The translations under genes and the position numbers were made by a program. This document shows, piece by piece, positions 50,136-61,628 of a stretch of 64,000 nucleotides of DNA. Position 1 is the first letter of the stretch, and every line of letters begins with the position of its first letter. This stretch comes from Citrobacter youngae (lineage in GTDB: Bacteria; Pseudomonadota; Gammaproteobacteria; Enterobacterales; Enterobacteriaceae): the NCBI RefSeq assembly GCF_003818115.1, contig NZ_RPOI01000008.1, positions 1 through 64,000 on the forward strand. Reading direction: 5' to 3'. The notes under the pieces are model-generated. The model made no database searches, was not told the origin of the DNA, and saw only the letters and a program-made list of their open reading frames with translations.

Positions 50136-50862
50136 CCCACCATTATCAGTAATACTTCTCACTAAAGTTGAAACGCGCCATAGCAGTAATAAAAGATGCT
50201 GATAGCCACTGCATTTTTATGTATTGATTTTCAACACAATTATCTTTTCAGCAGAACAGATGAACCAGGGCAGCATTGTTATTTTATTAACATCATACTC
50301 TTGGGCTTGCTGAAGGATTATCGAAATGTTATTAGTTATTTCAGCACCTAATTTAGATGAATGTGCTAATTAATAACCAATTGTTAAATTTATGTGCATT
50401 TTAACGTATCTTCGATGCCGGACAGGGCGATGAGTCGGGCGTCTCACGTAATGCATTGAATTAATTTATTTTATTGTTAAAAAATTGCCGTGTTAATGCT
50501 TTTGTTGTGCATTTTTTTTCGATAAAAGAGAATTAGTTAACAAATCTGTAAAATGTATTGGCGGTGAAGAAACGCATTTGATACTTTCCGGCCAGGTATT
50601 TAGCAGAAGATTTCACGTTGATGAGAATAATTTTCATTTAATCTCTCTCAACAGGGTAATAGCGTGCTTCCGGCAGGGGAGGCACGTAGATAATCGACGC
50701 AAGGCGATCAAACGAATCGCCAGAATAAATAAAGTCGGTGATAGCGAGCAGTAAACAAAAAAACACCTGACGGCAGAAAATCTCCGGTGTCGTACAGGGA
50801 TCCTGACAGGATTAACAGTCTGGTTATAAAACCAGCCATAATAATGAGGGAGTACAAACACA
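50136..50862 (+). other. Long AT-rich oppA upstream region (about 730 bases)
   Basis: No gene recognised. The 3' part carries the oppA leader, ending in GAGGGAG ahead of the ATG. In E. coli this mRNA is regulated by the small RNA GcvB and by Lrp; the sites were not identified here by eye. A GC-rich patch at 50410-50450 does not match REP well. Confidence 0.55.
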
Positions 50863-52494
50863 ATGACTAACATCACTAAAAAAAGTTTAGTAGCTGCGGG
50901 GATCCTAACTGCGCTAATCGCTGGAAATGTTGCTACAGCAGCAGTGGTACCAGCAGGCGTTCAGTTGGCTGAGAAGCAGACTCTGGTGCGTAATAATGGT
51001 TCGGAAGTTCAGTCACTCGATCCGCATAAAATCGAAGGTGTGCCGGAATCCAACATTAGCCGTGATTTATTTGAAGGTTTATTAATCAGTGACGTTGATG
51101 GCAAACCATCGCCGGGTGTGGCTGATAAATGGGAAAATAAAGATTTTAAAGTCTGGACATTCCATCTGCGTAAAGACGCTAAATGGTCTGATGGAACGCC
51201 TGTTACCGCACAAGATTTCGTCTATAGCTGGCAACGTCTGGCGAACCCCAATACTGCTTCACCGTACGCCAGCTATTTACAGTACGGACATATTGTCAAT
51301 ATTGATGACATCATCGCTGGTAAGAAGCCAGTTACCGATCTCGGTGTAAAAGCGATTGATGACCATACCTTTGAAGTGACTCTGAGTGAACCTGTTCCTT
51401 ATTTCTACAAACTCCTTGTGCACTCTTCTCTTTCCCCTGTGCCTAAAGCCGTGGTGGAAAAATTCGGTGAAAAATGGACCCAGCCCGCTAACATCGTTTC
51501 TAACGGCTCTTATAAACTGAAAGACTGGGTTGTCAACGAGCGTATTGTACTTGAGCGTAATACTCACTACTGGGACAACGCGAAAACCATTATTAACCAG
51601 GTCACATACCTGCCAATTTCTTCTGAAGTGACTGACGTGAACCGCTATCGCAGCGGTGAAATCGACATGACCTATAACAACATGCCGATTGAGTTATTCC
51701 AGAAACTGAAAAAAGAGATCCCGAACGAAGTTCACGTTGATCCTTATCTGTGCACCTACTATTACGAAATTAACAACCAAAAAGCACCGTTCAACGATGT
51801 TCGTGTACGTACCGCCCTGAAGCTGGCGCTGGATCGTGACATCATCGTCAACAAAGTGAAAAACCAGGGCGATCTGCCCGCCTATAGCTTTACCCCGCCG
51901 TATACTGATGGCGCTAAACTGGTTGAGCCAGAGTGGTTCAAGTGGTCACAGGAAAAACGTAACGAAGAGGCGAAAAAACTGCTGGCCGAAGCTGGCTTCA
52001 CCGCTGAAAAACCGTTGACCTTTGATCTGCTGTATAACACCTCCGATCTGCACAAGAAGCTGGCTATCGCTGCGGCATCCATCTGGAAGAAAAATCTGGG
52101 TGCGAATGTGAAACTGGAAAATCAGGAGTGGAAGACGTTCCTCGATACGCGTCATCAGGGCAACTATGATGTTTCACGCGCAGGCTGGTGTGCGGATTAT
52201 AACGAACCGACGTCTTTCCTGAATATGGTACTGTCCGATAGCTCCAACAACACCGTCCACTATAAGAGCCCTGCATTTGACAAGTTGATTGCTGATACCC
52301 TGAAAGCAACTGATGATGCTCAGCGCAGTGAACTGTATTCGCAAGCAGAACAGCTGCTGGATAAAGACTCTGCAATTGTACCGGTGTTCTACTACGTCAA
52401 CGCCCGTCTGGTGAAACCTTGGGTAGGCGGATACTCCGGTAAAGACCCGATGGATAATATCCACGTTAAAGACTTGTATATTATCAAGCATTAA
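50863..52494 (+). CDS. oppA: Oligopeptide-binding protein OppA
   Basis: Periplasmic receptor of the Opp importer, binding peptides of two to five residues with little sequence preference. The 543-residue precursor has a signal peptide cleaved after ATA (26). The mature start AVVPAGVQLAEKQTLVRN differs at two or more positions from E. coli (ADVPAGVTLAE) but is clearly orthologous. SBP family 5 features include LDPHKIEGVPESNISRDLFEGL. Confidence 0.97.
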   Translation: MTNITKKSLVAAGILTALIAGNVATAAVVPAGVQLAEKQTLVRNNGSEVQSLDPHKIEGVPESNISRDLFEGLLISDVDGKPSPGVADKWENKDFKVWTFHLRKDAKWSDGTPVTAQDFVYSWQRLANPNTASPYASYLQYGHIVNIDDIIAGKKPVTDLGVKAIDDHTFEVTLSEPVPYFYKLLVHSSLSPVPKAVVEKFGEKWTQPANIVSNGSYKLKDWVVNERIVLERNTHYWDNAKTIINQVTYLPISSEVTDVNRYRSGEIDMTYNNMPIELFQKLKKEIPNEVHVDPYLCTYYYEINNQKAPFNDVRVRTALKLALDRDIIVNKVKNQGDLPAYSFTPPYTDGAKLVEPEWFKWSQEKRNEEAKKLLAEAGFTAEKPLTFDLLYNTSDLHKKLAIAAASIWKKNLGANVKLENQEWKTFLDTRHQGNYDVSRAGWCADYNEPTSFLNMVLSDSSNNTVHYKSPAFDKLIADTLKATDDAQRSELYSQAEQLLDKDSAIVPVFYYVNARLVKPWVGGYSGKDPMDNIHVKDLYIIKH

Positions 52495-52503
52495 TGGCAA
52501 GAC

Positions 52504-52538
52504 GTGGGGCGATTAAGGTTGCCCCACAGTGTCTTTTT
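52504..52538 (+). terminator. Partial terminator between oppA and oppB
   Basis: GTGGGGC / GCCCCAC hairpin followed at a few bases by TCTTTTTCTTC. It probably ends many oppA transcripts and lets a fraction read into oppB, which would explain the excess of binding protein over permease. Confidence 0.75.
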
Positions 52539-52570
52539 CTTCGAACTATAAATACCTCTTTAGACAAAGA

Positions 52571-52702
52571 GAGGTATACCCTAAATAATTCACGTTGCAG
52601 GAAGGCGGCAACGCAGCGAATCGCCAGGAGCTTACTTAAGTAAGTGACGGGCGTGAGCGAGCAAAGCCAACGCATCTGCAGCTTGAAGTATGACGGGTAT
52701 AA
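52571..52702. repeat. ERIC element inside the opp operon
   Basis: About 130 bases with GAGGTATACCC at one end and GACGGGTATA at the other, and the ERIC core CAGGAGCTTACTTAAGTAAGTGAC. It lies between the oppA terminator-like hairpin and the oppB start, ending about 25 bases before the oppB ATG. Confidence 0.9.
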
Positions 52703-52727
52703 AGGCACACGCCAGAAGGTACGGGCA

Positions 52728-53648
52728 ATGTTGAAATTTATATTACGCCGCTGTCTGGAAGCGATTCCGACACTATTTATTCTTATTACGATTTCATTCT
52801 TTATGATGCGTCTTGCGCCGGGAAGTCCTTTCACCGGAGAGCGCGCCTTGCCGCCAGAAGTTCTGGCGAATATTGAAGCGAAATACCATCTTAATGATCC
52901 GATCTCAACGCAGTACTTTAGCTATCTGAAACAGCTGGCGCACGGTGATTTTGGACCATCCTTTAAATATAAAGACTACACCGTTAATGACCTGGTCGCG
53001 TCAAGCTTTCCGGTTTCCGCGAAGCTGGGGGCTGCGGCCTTTATTCTGGCGGTGGTGATCGGTGTTAGTGCGGGCGTAATCGCCGCGTTGAAGCAAAACA
53101 CGCGTTGGGATTATACGGTTATGGGGGTGGCGATGACCGGGGTGGTGATCCCCAGTTTTGTCGTTGCCCCCTTATTAGTCATGATATTTGCGATCACACT
53201 GAAATGGCTACCCGGTGGCGGTTGGAACGGTGGGGCGCTGAAATTTATGATCCTGCCCATGGTGGCGCTATCCCTGGCCTATATTGCCAGTATTGCGCGT
53301 ATTACCCGCGGCTCGATGATTGAAGTGCTGCACTCTAACTTTATTCGGACCGCGCGTGCTAAAGGGTTGCCGATGCGACGGATTATTTTCCGCCATGCGT
53401 TAAAACCTGCGCTGTTGCCGGTGTTGTCCTATATGGGACCCGCGTTTGTCGGCATCATTACCGGTTCGATGGTTATTGAAACTATCTATGGTTTACCGGG
53501 GATTGGGCAGTTGTTTGTGAATGGCGCATTAAACCGCGATTACTCGCTGGTACTGAGCCTGACTATTCTGGTTGGCGCGCTGACCATCGTGTTTAACGCG
53601 ATTGTCGATGTGCTGTATGCCGTAATCGACCCGAAAATCCGTTACTGA
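52728..53648 (+). CDS. oppB: Oligopeptide permease OppB
   Basis: Membrane subunit of the Opp importer. ATG 52728 gives 306 residues, the E. coli length, beginning MLKFILRRCLEAIPTLFIL. An earlier in-frame ATG at 52644 lies inside the ERIC element and is unlikely. Six membrane spans and the EAA coupling loop (RTARAKGLPMRRIIFRHALKPAL, about 205-227) are seen. Confidence 0.97.
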   Translation: MLKFILRRCLEAIPTLFILITISFFMMRLAPGSPFTGERALPPEVLANIEAKYHLNDPISTQYFSYLKQLAHGDFGPSFKYKDYTVNDLVASSFPVSAKLGAAAFILAVVIGVSAGVIAALKQNTRWDYTVMGVAMTGVVIPSFVVAPLLVMIFAITLKWLPGGGWNGGALKFMILPMVALSLAYIASIARITRGSMIEVLHSNFIRTARAKGLPMRRIIFRHALKPALLPVLSYMGPAFVGIITGSMVIETIYGLPGIGQLFVNGALNRDYSLVLSLTILVGALTIVFNAIVDVLYAVIDPKIRY

Positions 53649-53662
53649 TACTGGAGCTCGCT

Positions 53663-54571
53663 ATGATGTTAAGTAAGAAAAACAGCGAAGCGCTGGAGAA
53701 TTTCAGTGAGAAGCTGGAGGTCGAAGGCCGCAGCCTGTGGCAGGACGCTCGTCGACGCTTTATGCATAACCGAGCGGCAGTAGCCAGCCTCGTGGTACTG
53801 GTGATTATTGCGCTGTTTGTGACGTTGGCACCCATGTTATCGCAGTTTACCTACTTCGATACTGACTGGGGCATGATGTCCAGCGCGCCTGATACGGAGT
53901 CTGGGCACTATTTTGGCACTGACTCATCTGGCCGTGATCTGCTGGTGAGGGTGGCTATTGGTGGACGGATCTCGTTGATGGTGGGGATTGCTGCGGCGCT
54001 GGTGGCGGTGATTGTGGGCACGCTGTACGGTTCACTGTCGGGTTACCTGGGCGGCAAAATCGACTCTGTGATGATGCGTCTGCTGGAAATCCTTAACTCC
54101 TTCCCGTTCATGTTCTTCGTTATTCTGTTGGTTACCTTCTTTGGGCAAAACATCCTGTTAATCTTTGTGGCGATTGGGATGGTGTCCTGGCTTGATATGG
54201 CGCGTATCGTTCGTGGCCAGACGCTGAGCCTGAAGCGCAAAGAGTTTATTGAAGCAGCCCAGGTCGGTGGGGTGTCTACCGTGCGTATTGTTGTGCGACA
54301 CATTGTGCCAAACGTACTCGGTGTGGTGGTGGTCTACGCCTCATTGCTGGTTCCCAGCATGATCCTGTTTGAATCGTTCCTGAGCTTCCTGGGACTTGGC
54401 ACACAAGAGCCGCTAAGTAGCTGGGGCGCACTGCTCAGCGATGGTGCCAACTCGATGGAAGTATCACCATGGTTACTGCTGTTTCCGGCAGGGTTCCTGG
54501 TGGTGACGCTATTTTGTTTTAACTTTATTGGCGATGGCCTGCGTGATGCCCTCGACCCGAAAGACCGTTAA
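53663..54571 (+). CDS. oppC: Oligopeptide permease OppC
   Basis: Second membrane subunit, 302 residues. A longer N-terminal cytosolic region precedes six membrane spans. The GTDSSGRDLLVRVAIGGRISL motif and the EAA loop (EAAQVGGVSTVRIVVRHIVPN) are conserved. It lies 14 bases after oppB. Confidence 0.97.
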   Translation: MMLSKKNSEALENFSEKLEVEGRSLWQDARRRFMHNRAAVASLVVLVIIALFVTLAPMLSQFTYFDTDWGMMSSAPDTESGHYFGTDSSGRDLLVRVAIGGRISLMVGIAAALVAVIVGTLYGSLSGYLGGKIDSVMMRLLEILNSFPFMFFVILLVTFFGQNILLIFVAIGMVSWLDMARIVRGQTLSLKRKEFIEAAQVGGVSTVRIVVRHIVPNVLGVVVVYASLLVPSMILFESFLSFLGLGTQEPLSSWGALLSDGANSMEVSPWLLLFPAGFLVVTLFCFNFIGDGLRDALDPKDR

Positions 54572-54582
54572 GGAGTGCCGCC

Positions 54583-55596
54583 ATGAGCGTAATTGAGACC
54601 TCAACCGCGCCGCTCGCGCAACAACAGGCTAACGCACTGCTAAACGTTACCGATCTGCGTGTGACGTTTGCCACCCCAGATGGTGATGTTACTGCAGTAA
54701 ACGATTTAAACTTTTCACTACGCGCCGGGGAAACGCTGGGTATTGTTGGTGAGTCTGGTTCAGGTAAGTCGCAGACTGCATTTGCCTTGATGGGCCTGCT
54801 GGCCGCAAATGGCCGGATTGGCGGCTCCGCTACATTCAACGGTCGTGAGATCCTGAACTTACCGGAGCGTGAGCTGAACAAGCTACGCGCCGAGCAAATC
54901 TCGATGATCTTCCAGGATCCCATGACCTCTCTGAATCCGTATATGCGGGTCGGCGAACAGTTAATGGAAGTTCTGATGCTACACAAAGGTATGAGCAAAG
55001 CGGAAGCCTTTGAAGAATCAGTCAGGATGCTGGATGCGGTGAAAATGCCGGAAGCGCGTAAGCGTATGAAAATGTATCCGCATGAATTCTCCGGCGGGAT
55101 GCGGCAACGTGTGATGATCGCCATGGCGCTTCTGTGCAGGCCAAAGTTACTGATTGCCGATGAACCCACTACTGCGCTGGATGTCACGGTTCAGGCGCAA
55201 ATCATGACGCTGCTGAATGAACTGAAAAGTGAATTCAATACCGCAATTATTATGATTACTCACGACCTCGGTGTTGTTGCTGGTATTTGCGACAAGGTGT
55301 TGGTGATGTATGCCGGACGCACGATGGAATATGGTAGTGCGCGTGATGTCTTTTATAAGCCGGTTCATCCGTATTCGATTGGCCTGCTTAATGCCGTCCC
55401 GCGTCTGGATGCCGAAGGGGAAGAAATGCTGACTATCCCGGGTAATCCGCCGAATCTGTTGCGTTTACCGAAAGGCTGCCCGTTCCAGCCCCGTTGCCCG
55501 CATGCCATGGAAATCTGTAGCAGTGCTCCGCCACTGGAAGAGTTTAGTCCGGGCCGTCTGCGCGCCTGCTTTAAACCGGTGGAGGAACTGGTATGA
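54583..55596 (+). CDS. oppD: Oligopeptide transport ATPase OppD
   Basis: ATP-hydrolysing subunit, 337 residues, with Walker A GESGSGKSQ, signature FSGGMRQR, Walker B LLIADEPTTALD, and a C-terminal cysteine cluster (GCPFQPRCPHAMEIC, then ACF) that forms an iron-sulfur site in characterised homologues. It overlaps oppF by four bases. Confidence 0.97.
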   Translation: MSVIETSTAPLAQQQANALLNVTDLRVTFATPDGDVTAVNDLNFSLRAGETLGIVGESGSGKSQTAFALMGLLAANGRIGGSATFNGREILNLPERELNKLRAEQISMIFQDPMTSLNPYMRVGEQLMEVLMLHKGMSKAEAFEESVRMLDAVKMPEARKRMKMYPHEFSGGMRQRVMIAMALLCRPKLLIADEPTTALDVTVQAQIMTLLNELKSEFNTAIIMITHDLGVVAGICDKVLVMYAGRTMEYGSARDVFYKPVHPYSIGLLNAVPRLDAEGEEMLTIPGNPPNLLRLPKGCPFQPRCPHAMEICSSAPPLEEFSPGRLRACFKPVEELV

Positions 55597-56597
55597 ATGC
55601 GGTAACCGAACAACGAAAAGTACTCCTCGAAATTGCCGATCTGAAAGTCCATTTCGACATCAAAGATGGTAAACAGTGGTTCTGGCAACCGTCGAAAACG
55701 CTGAAAGCCGTTGATGGCGTGACCCTACGTCTGTATGAGGGCGAAACATTAGGCGTAGTGGGGGAATCGGGTTGCGGGAAATCGACGTTTGCGCGTGCGA
55801 TTATCGGTCTGGTAAAAGCGACTGATGGTAAAGTCGCCTGGCTCGGCAAAGATTTGCTTGGCATGAAACCCGATGAGTGGCGGGCAGTGCGCAGTGACAT
55901 CCAGATGATTTTCCAGGATCCGCTGGCATCGTTAAACCCACGTATGACCATCGGTGAAATTATCGCCGAACCGCTGCGGACTTATCACCCGAATCTGCCT
56001 GGGCAGGAAGTCCGTGACCGCGTAAAGGCGATGATGATGAAAGTGGGGTTACTGCCTAACCTGATTAACCGCTACCCGCACGAGTTTTCCGGTGGGCAGT
56101 GCCAGCGTATTGGTATTGCTCGCGCGTTGATCCTTGAGCCGAAGCTGATAATTTGTGATGAGCCTGTATCCGCGCTGGATGTGTCGATTCAGGCGCAGGT
56201 TGTTAACCTGTTGCAGCAATTACAGCGTGAGATGGGCTTATCATTAATCTTCATTGCCCATGACCTGGCAGTGGTTAAGCATATTTCCGATCGTGTGCTG
56301 GTGATGTATCTCGGACATGCGGTGGAGTTGGGGACCTATGACGAGGTGTACCATAATCCGCTGCATCCCTATACCAAAGCACTAATGTCAGCGGTGCCAA
56401 TTCCCGATCCTGATATGGAGAGGAACAAGGTTATCCAACTGCTGGAAGGTGAGTTACCCTCCCCGATTAATCCGCCTTCGGGGTGTGTGTTCCGCACACG
56501 TTGTCCGATCGCCGGCCCAGAATGCGCGAAAACGCGTCCTGTACTTGAAGGGAGTTTCCGACACGCGGTTTCCTGCTTAAAAGTAGACCCGCTATAA
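55593..56597 (+). CDS. oppF: Oligopeptide transport ATPase OppF
   Basis: Partner ATPase of OppD, 334 residues. Walker A GESGCGKST, signature FSGGQCQR, Walker B IICDEPVSALD and a C-terminal FRTRCPIAGPECAK cysteine cluster. Ends the operon. Confidence 0.97.
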   Translation: MNAVTEQRKVLLEIADLKVHFDIKDGKQWFWQPSKTLKAVDGVTLRLYEGETLGVVGESGCGKSTFARAIIGLVKATDGKVAWLGKDLLGMKPDEWRAVRSDIQMIFQDPLASLNPRMTIGEIIAEPLRTYHPNLPGQEVRDRVKAMMMKVGLLPNLINRYPHEFSGGQCQRIGIARALILEPKLIICDEPVSALDVSIQAQVVNLLQQLQREMGLSLIFIAHDLAVVKHISDRVLVMYLGHAVELGTYDEVYHNPLHPYTKALMSAVPIPDPDMERNKVIQLLEGELPSPINPPSGCVFRTRCPIAGPECAKTRPVLEGSFRHAVSCLKVDPL

Positions 56598-56603
56598 TCG
56601 AGA

Positions 56604-56632
56604 GGGCTGACACACTGTCAGCCCTTCTTTTT
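56604..56632 (+). terminator. opp operon terminator
   Basis: GGGCTGACA / TGTCAGCCC hairpin followed by TTCTTTTT, seven bases after the oppF stop. Confidence 0.9.
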
Positions 56633-56644
56633 GGTGAGGTAAAT

Positions 56645-57481
56645 GTGTCAGGCTTAGTCTCTTCTGTTCGCCGTACTCTCTATCGTACATTATTTGATTT
56701 AGACACGCGCTCGGGGCGCCGTTTTGAAGGCATGTGCGCACTGTTCGCATTGCTGAGCGTGATTGTTATCTTCATTGAGTCTGGGGTCGGGACGCAATAC
56801 CATTTAACCTATGATGAATGGCATATTTTTGTCTGGCTGGAAGTCTTTATTACGCTGGTCTTTACCATCGAATATCTGCTCAGATTGTGCTGCTGGGCCA
56901 ATCCTGCAAAATATGTGTTTAGCTTTTGGGGAATTATCGATCTCGCGACAATTCTGCCACTGTATGTGATGTGGCTATGGCCGGAAATTAGTCTGAGTTA
57001 TGTTTTCGCCTGGCGAGCGATGCGCGTGCTGCGTGTACTGCGAATACTCAAACTGCTGCGATTTATGCCGTCGCTGCGTGTGTTCTGGAGCGCAATTAAA
57101 AGTGCCCGTCATCAGTTGATGCTGTTTTATTCGTTTATTGCCATTCTGATGATTGTCTTTGGCGCCCTGATGTACCTGATTGAAGGCCCGAAATATGGTT
57201 TTACTACGCTGAATGCGTCGGTATATTGGGCAATCGTTACGGTTACAACTGTTGGCTATGGTGATATTACCCCGCATACACCGCTTGGCCGCATGGTTGC
57301 GTCAGTGCTGATCCTGATTGGTTATTCGGTTATCGCAATCCCGACAGGATTGATAACAACACATATGAGTAGTGCGTTTCAGCACCGGCAAAATCAGCGC
57401 AAATGTCCACAGTGCCAACAAAGCCAGCATGAGCACAGCGCGCAATTTTGTAATCGTTGCGGAAGTAAATTGCCTGACTAG
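56645..57481 (+). CDS. Voltage-gated potassium channel with C-terminal zinc ribbon
   Basis: A 278-residue six-transmembrane channel. S4 carries Arg residues every third position (RAMRVLRVLRILKLLRF, 124-140). The potassium selectivity filter is TVGYGD (202-207) between the pore helix and S6. The tail has CPQC (254-257) and CNRC (269-272), a likely zinc ribbon, instead of the RCK domain of E. coli Kch. Start is GTG 56645 with GAGG upstream; the overlapping ATG at 56643 is out of frame. E. coli K-12 lacks this gene at this site; it may be conserved in Salmonella-like relatives. The opp terminator separates it from oppF by only 12 bases, so low read-through is possible. Confidence 0.88.
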   Translation: MSGLVSSVRRTLYRTLFDLDTRSGRRFEGMCALFALLSVIVIFIESGVGTQYHLTYDEWHIFVWLEVFITLVFTIEYLLRLCCWANPAKYVFSFWGIIDLATILPLYVMWLWPEISLSYVFAWRAMRVLRVLRILKLLRFMPSLRVFWSAIKSARHQLMLFYSFIAILMIVFGALMYLIEGPKYGFTTLNASVYWAIVTVTTVGYGDITPHTPLGRMVASVLILIGYSVIAIPTGLITTHMSSAFQHRQNQRKCPQCQQSQHEHSAQFCNRCGSKLPD

Positions 57482-57485
57482 AAAT

Positions 57486-57512
57486 AAAAAAAGCTGCGAG
57501 AGCAGCTTTTTG
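57486..57512. terminator. Bidirectional terminator between channel gene and yciU
   Basis: AAAAGCTGC-GAGA-GCAGCTTTT palindrome with T-runs on both strands, serving the two convergent genes. Confidence 0.9.
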
Positions 57513-57518
57513 TTTTCA

Positions 57519-59343
<1,825 letters not shown>

Positions 59344-59484
59344 AAAATTAAAAATCCTTTTGAAAGCGTATTGTTAAGAGTTTACGCATCAGGAGTCATC
59401 TGGCAAATAAAAACACGGGAAAACCACTGGTCTGCATGCGGTCTGGGGGTATAATGCCCGCTCTGTGACTGGAAGAGAGTTAAC

Positions 59485-59658
59485 ATGAAGCGTAGTAGAA
59501 CGGAAGTGGGACGCTGGCGGATGCTGCGTCAGGCTAGTCGCCGTAAAGCACGTTGGCTTGAAGGGCAATCGCGCCGTAACATGCGTATCCACTCCATCAG
59601 AAAATGCATTCTCAATCATCAACGAAATTCGTTGCTGTTTGCGATCTACAGCATTTGA
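59485..59658 (+). CDS. yciY: Small basic protein YciY
   Basis: 57 codons from ATG 59485 (AAGAGAG upstream) to TGA 59658. The product MKRSRTEVGRW... is rich in Arg and Lys and lines up along its length with E. coli YciY. Function unknown. Divergent from clsA. It is the last core gene before the prophage. Confidence 0.9.
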   Translation: MKRSRTEVGRWRMLRQASRRKARWLEGQSRRNMRIHSIRKCILNHQRNSLLFAIYSI

Positions 59659-59663
59659 TCCAA

Positions 59664-59685
59664 AAAGGGCACCGTTGCGGTGCCC
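59664..59685 (-). terminator. Terminator facing the prophage side
   Basis: GGGCACCG-TTG-CGGTGCCC at 59667-59685 is followed by TTTTTGG on the minus strand, so it best serves transcripts coming from the right. No minus-strand gene now abuts it. The remaining 59686-59899 holds the int promoter and presumably the left attachment site, which I could not delimit. Confidence 0.75.
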
Positions 59686-59899
59686 AATGTATTCCTGTCC
59701 GTTCTGTTTCTTAAAATACTTTTTTGTATTGTCATTCGGCCTATTTCGAAGAATTCCGCGTAAAAACGTTCTGTTACGCTAACGCCTTCTATTACCTGCC
59801 TTTCGGCCTTCCAATCATCACACTTTGAGTACAAGTGTTACATTGCGGGTAGCTTAGAGCAACGAGTTTTGTGTACACTTTTGCGTACTCAAAAGCCAA

Positions 59900-61108
59900 A
59901 TGTGTACCCATTCAATGATCACTGACACAAAGCTCAGGAAGGCCCTTGGCAAGAAGCGCGATGATATCGAAACCATTTCAGATTCTCACGGACTCAACGC
60001 AAGGATCAGCCAGGCTGGAAAAGTTTCTTTCTTCTACCGATACAGGTGGGCTGGTAAAGCTGTAAAACTCAATGTCGGTGATTATCCAGCAATGAGCATT
60101 GCTCAGGCAAGGGAAAGGCGTCAGCAGTTCAGAACGTGGCTAACTGAAGGTTTAGATCCTCGCGAGCAAGTGAAGCTGGAAAAATTATCTCGCGAAGGTT
60201 CTATGACAGTGGCTGAAGCCTTCAATTATTGGATCGAGAAACACTGCATCGCTAATCAACTTACAAAGACGGATTATTATCAGCTGGTATTCGCCAAACA
60301 TATCGCCGAACCGATGCGGAACGTCAAAGTTGATAACTCGACAAAAATGCACTGGATAGATGTATTTGATCAGATTGAAAGCAGGGTAATGGCCCACTAT
60401 ATGCTTTCACTGTGCAAGCGCTCATTCAGGTTCTGTATCAACAGGGGCGTTATATCGACTAACCCGCTCGAGGGGTTGCTACCCACTGATGTTGGGCAAA
60501 AGCCGAAAAAGAGAACACGGCGTCTGGATGACAGTGAACTGGTGGCAATTTATCGCTGGCTGCAAAATCGCATGTCGATAGAATCCGTATTTCTTGTGAA
60601 ATTTATTATGCTGACCGGCTGTAGAACGGCAGAAATTCGATTAAGCGAAAGGTCGTGGTTTAGACTGAATGAAAATGAGTGGATAGTTCCAGCTGGAAGT
60701 TACAAAACACGAGTGCACATGAGAAGGGCTCTTTCTGATGCTGCGGTGGGGTTGGTCAAAAATCATCTTGAGAAGATCAACACAAAACATTTAGTCACCT
60801 CACAGCGCTTACTGGATGGTGAAATCAAAGACGTCCCAGTACATTCGCCAGTCGCTTCAAACTACGCGAGGTATATTTGGTCTGCTGCGGGAATGGAACC
60901 CTGGTCTCTCCATGATATGAGGAGAACGATCGCGACAAACCTCTCAGAACTTGGCTGTCCTCCGCATGTAATTGAAAAACTACTTGGTCATCAGATGGTC
61001 GGTGTAATGGCTCACTATAATCTGCACGACTACATCGATGACCAAAAACATTGGCTCCACGTTTGGCAGAGCCATCTTGAAAGTATCATTGGTGAGCCAT
61101 TCAGTTAA
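59900..61108 (+). CDS. int: Prophage tyrosine integrase
   Basis: Site-specific recombinase of 402 residues. An N-terminal arm-binding DUF4102-like domain (about 10-90) is followed by a core-binding helical domain (100-190) and the catalytic domain with Arg242 ([10 protein letters not shown]), His338 and Arg341 (SLHDMRR), His364 (LLGHQ) and nucleophile Tyr373 (AHYNLHDY). All key residues are present, so it is likely active. A Met at 59915 is an alternative start. Its 3' end overlaps the opposing excisionase-like gene by eight bases. Confidence 0.93.
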   Translation: MCTHSMITDTKLRKALGKKRDDIETISDSHGLNARISQAGKVSFFYRYRWAGKAVKLNVGDYPAMSIAQARERRQQFRTWLTEGLDPREQVKLEKLSREGSMTVAEAFNYWIEKHCIANQLTKTDYYQLVFAKHIAEPMRNVKVDNSTKMHWIDVFDQIESRVMAHYMLSLCKRSFRFCINRGVISTNPLEGLLPTDVGQKPKKRTRRLDDSELVAIYRWLQNRMSIESVFLVKFIMLTGCRTAEIRLSERSWFRLNENEWIVPAGSYKTRVHMRRALSDAAVGLVKNHLEKINTKHLVTSQRLLDGEIKDVPVHSPVASNYARYIWSAAGMEPWSLHDMRRTIATNLSELGCPPHVIEKLLGHQMVGVMAHYNLHDYIDDQKHWLHVWQSHLESIIGEPFS

Positions 61109-61301
61109 TTGGCTGCTTCACACCTTCCCACTCTTTGATTGACTCCGACTTCCAGCGGTTTGGGTTGCCAGGAAAATCAGGAGCAGGGAACGGCTTCGCA
61201 AAACCCCGCGGCATAGTTTCTGTGCTTTGCCATGACCAAAGGGTTTTACGTGAGATTTTGTATCGACTGGTCAGGTCTGACGTCAGCAAAATATCATCCA
61301 T
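61101..61301 (-). CDS. Excisionase-like DNA-binding protein
   Basis: A 66-residue protein with a winged-helix AlpA/Xis pattern: [22 protein letters not shown] then [21 protein letters not shown]. Its position tail-to-tail with int and its size fit a recombination directionality factor; a helper-gene activator (AlpA role) is also possible. Confidence 0.82.
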   Translation of the reverse strand: MDDILLTSDLTSRYKISRKTLWSWQSTETMPRGFAKPFPAPDFPGNPNRWKSESIKEWEGVKQPIN

Positions 61302-61346
61302 CGTTTTTCTCCAATGGCCCGTACTGGGCCATTTATAAAAGTAATA

Positions 61347-61589
61347 TTAACTCACCTGACCAGGCAGCGCGCGCAACCGACGCATACCTGTCATAGCCGT
61401 GGCCACGTAGCTCGCCTTGCGGTTCACTACTTCTACCCAGACCTTCACACCTTCAACTCTAACCGTGTATGTCTCTTTCATCTTGCTGCGCCCGTAGTCG
61501 CCGTAGCGTTCGTGATGAGTGGCCAGCGCGATGTCGCATGCCTGACGCGCTAACGGGGATTGCTGATTGCCTCGGTTAATCAGTCGCAT
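61347..61589 (-). CDS. Prophage DUF4060 family protein
   Basis: An 80-residue protein of the DUF4060 group often found between xis and recT in lambdoid prophages of enterics (N-terminus MRLINRGNQQSPLARQ, central RVEGVKVWVEVVNRK). Function unknown. Begins 40 bases after recT ends. Confidence 0.82.
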   Translation of the reverse strand: MRLINRGNQQSPLARQACDIALATHHERYGDYGRSKMKETYTVRVEGVKVWVEVVNRKASYVATAMTGMRRLRALPGQVS

Positions 61590-61628
61590 TACATCTCCTC
61601 AATGGGAGGGCGAACCCTCCCAAATCTG

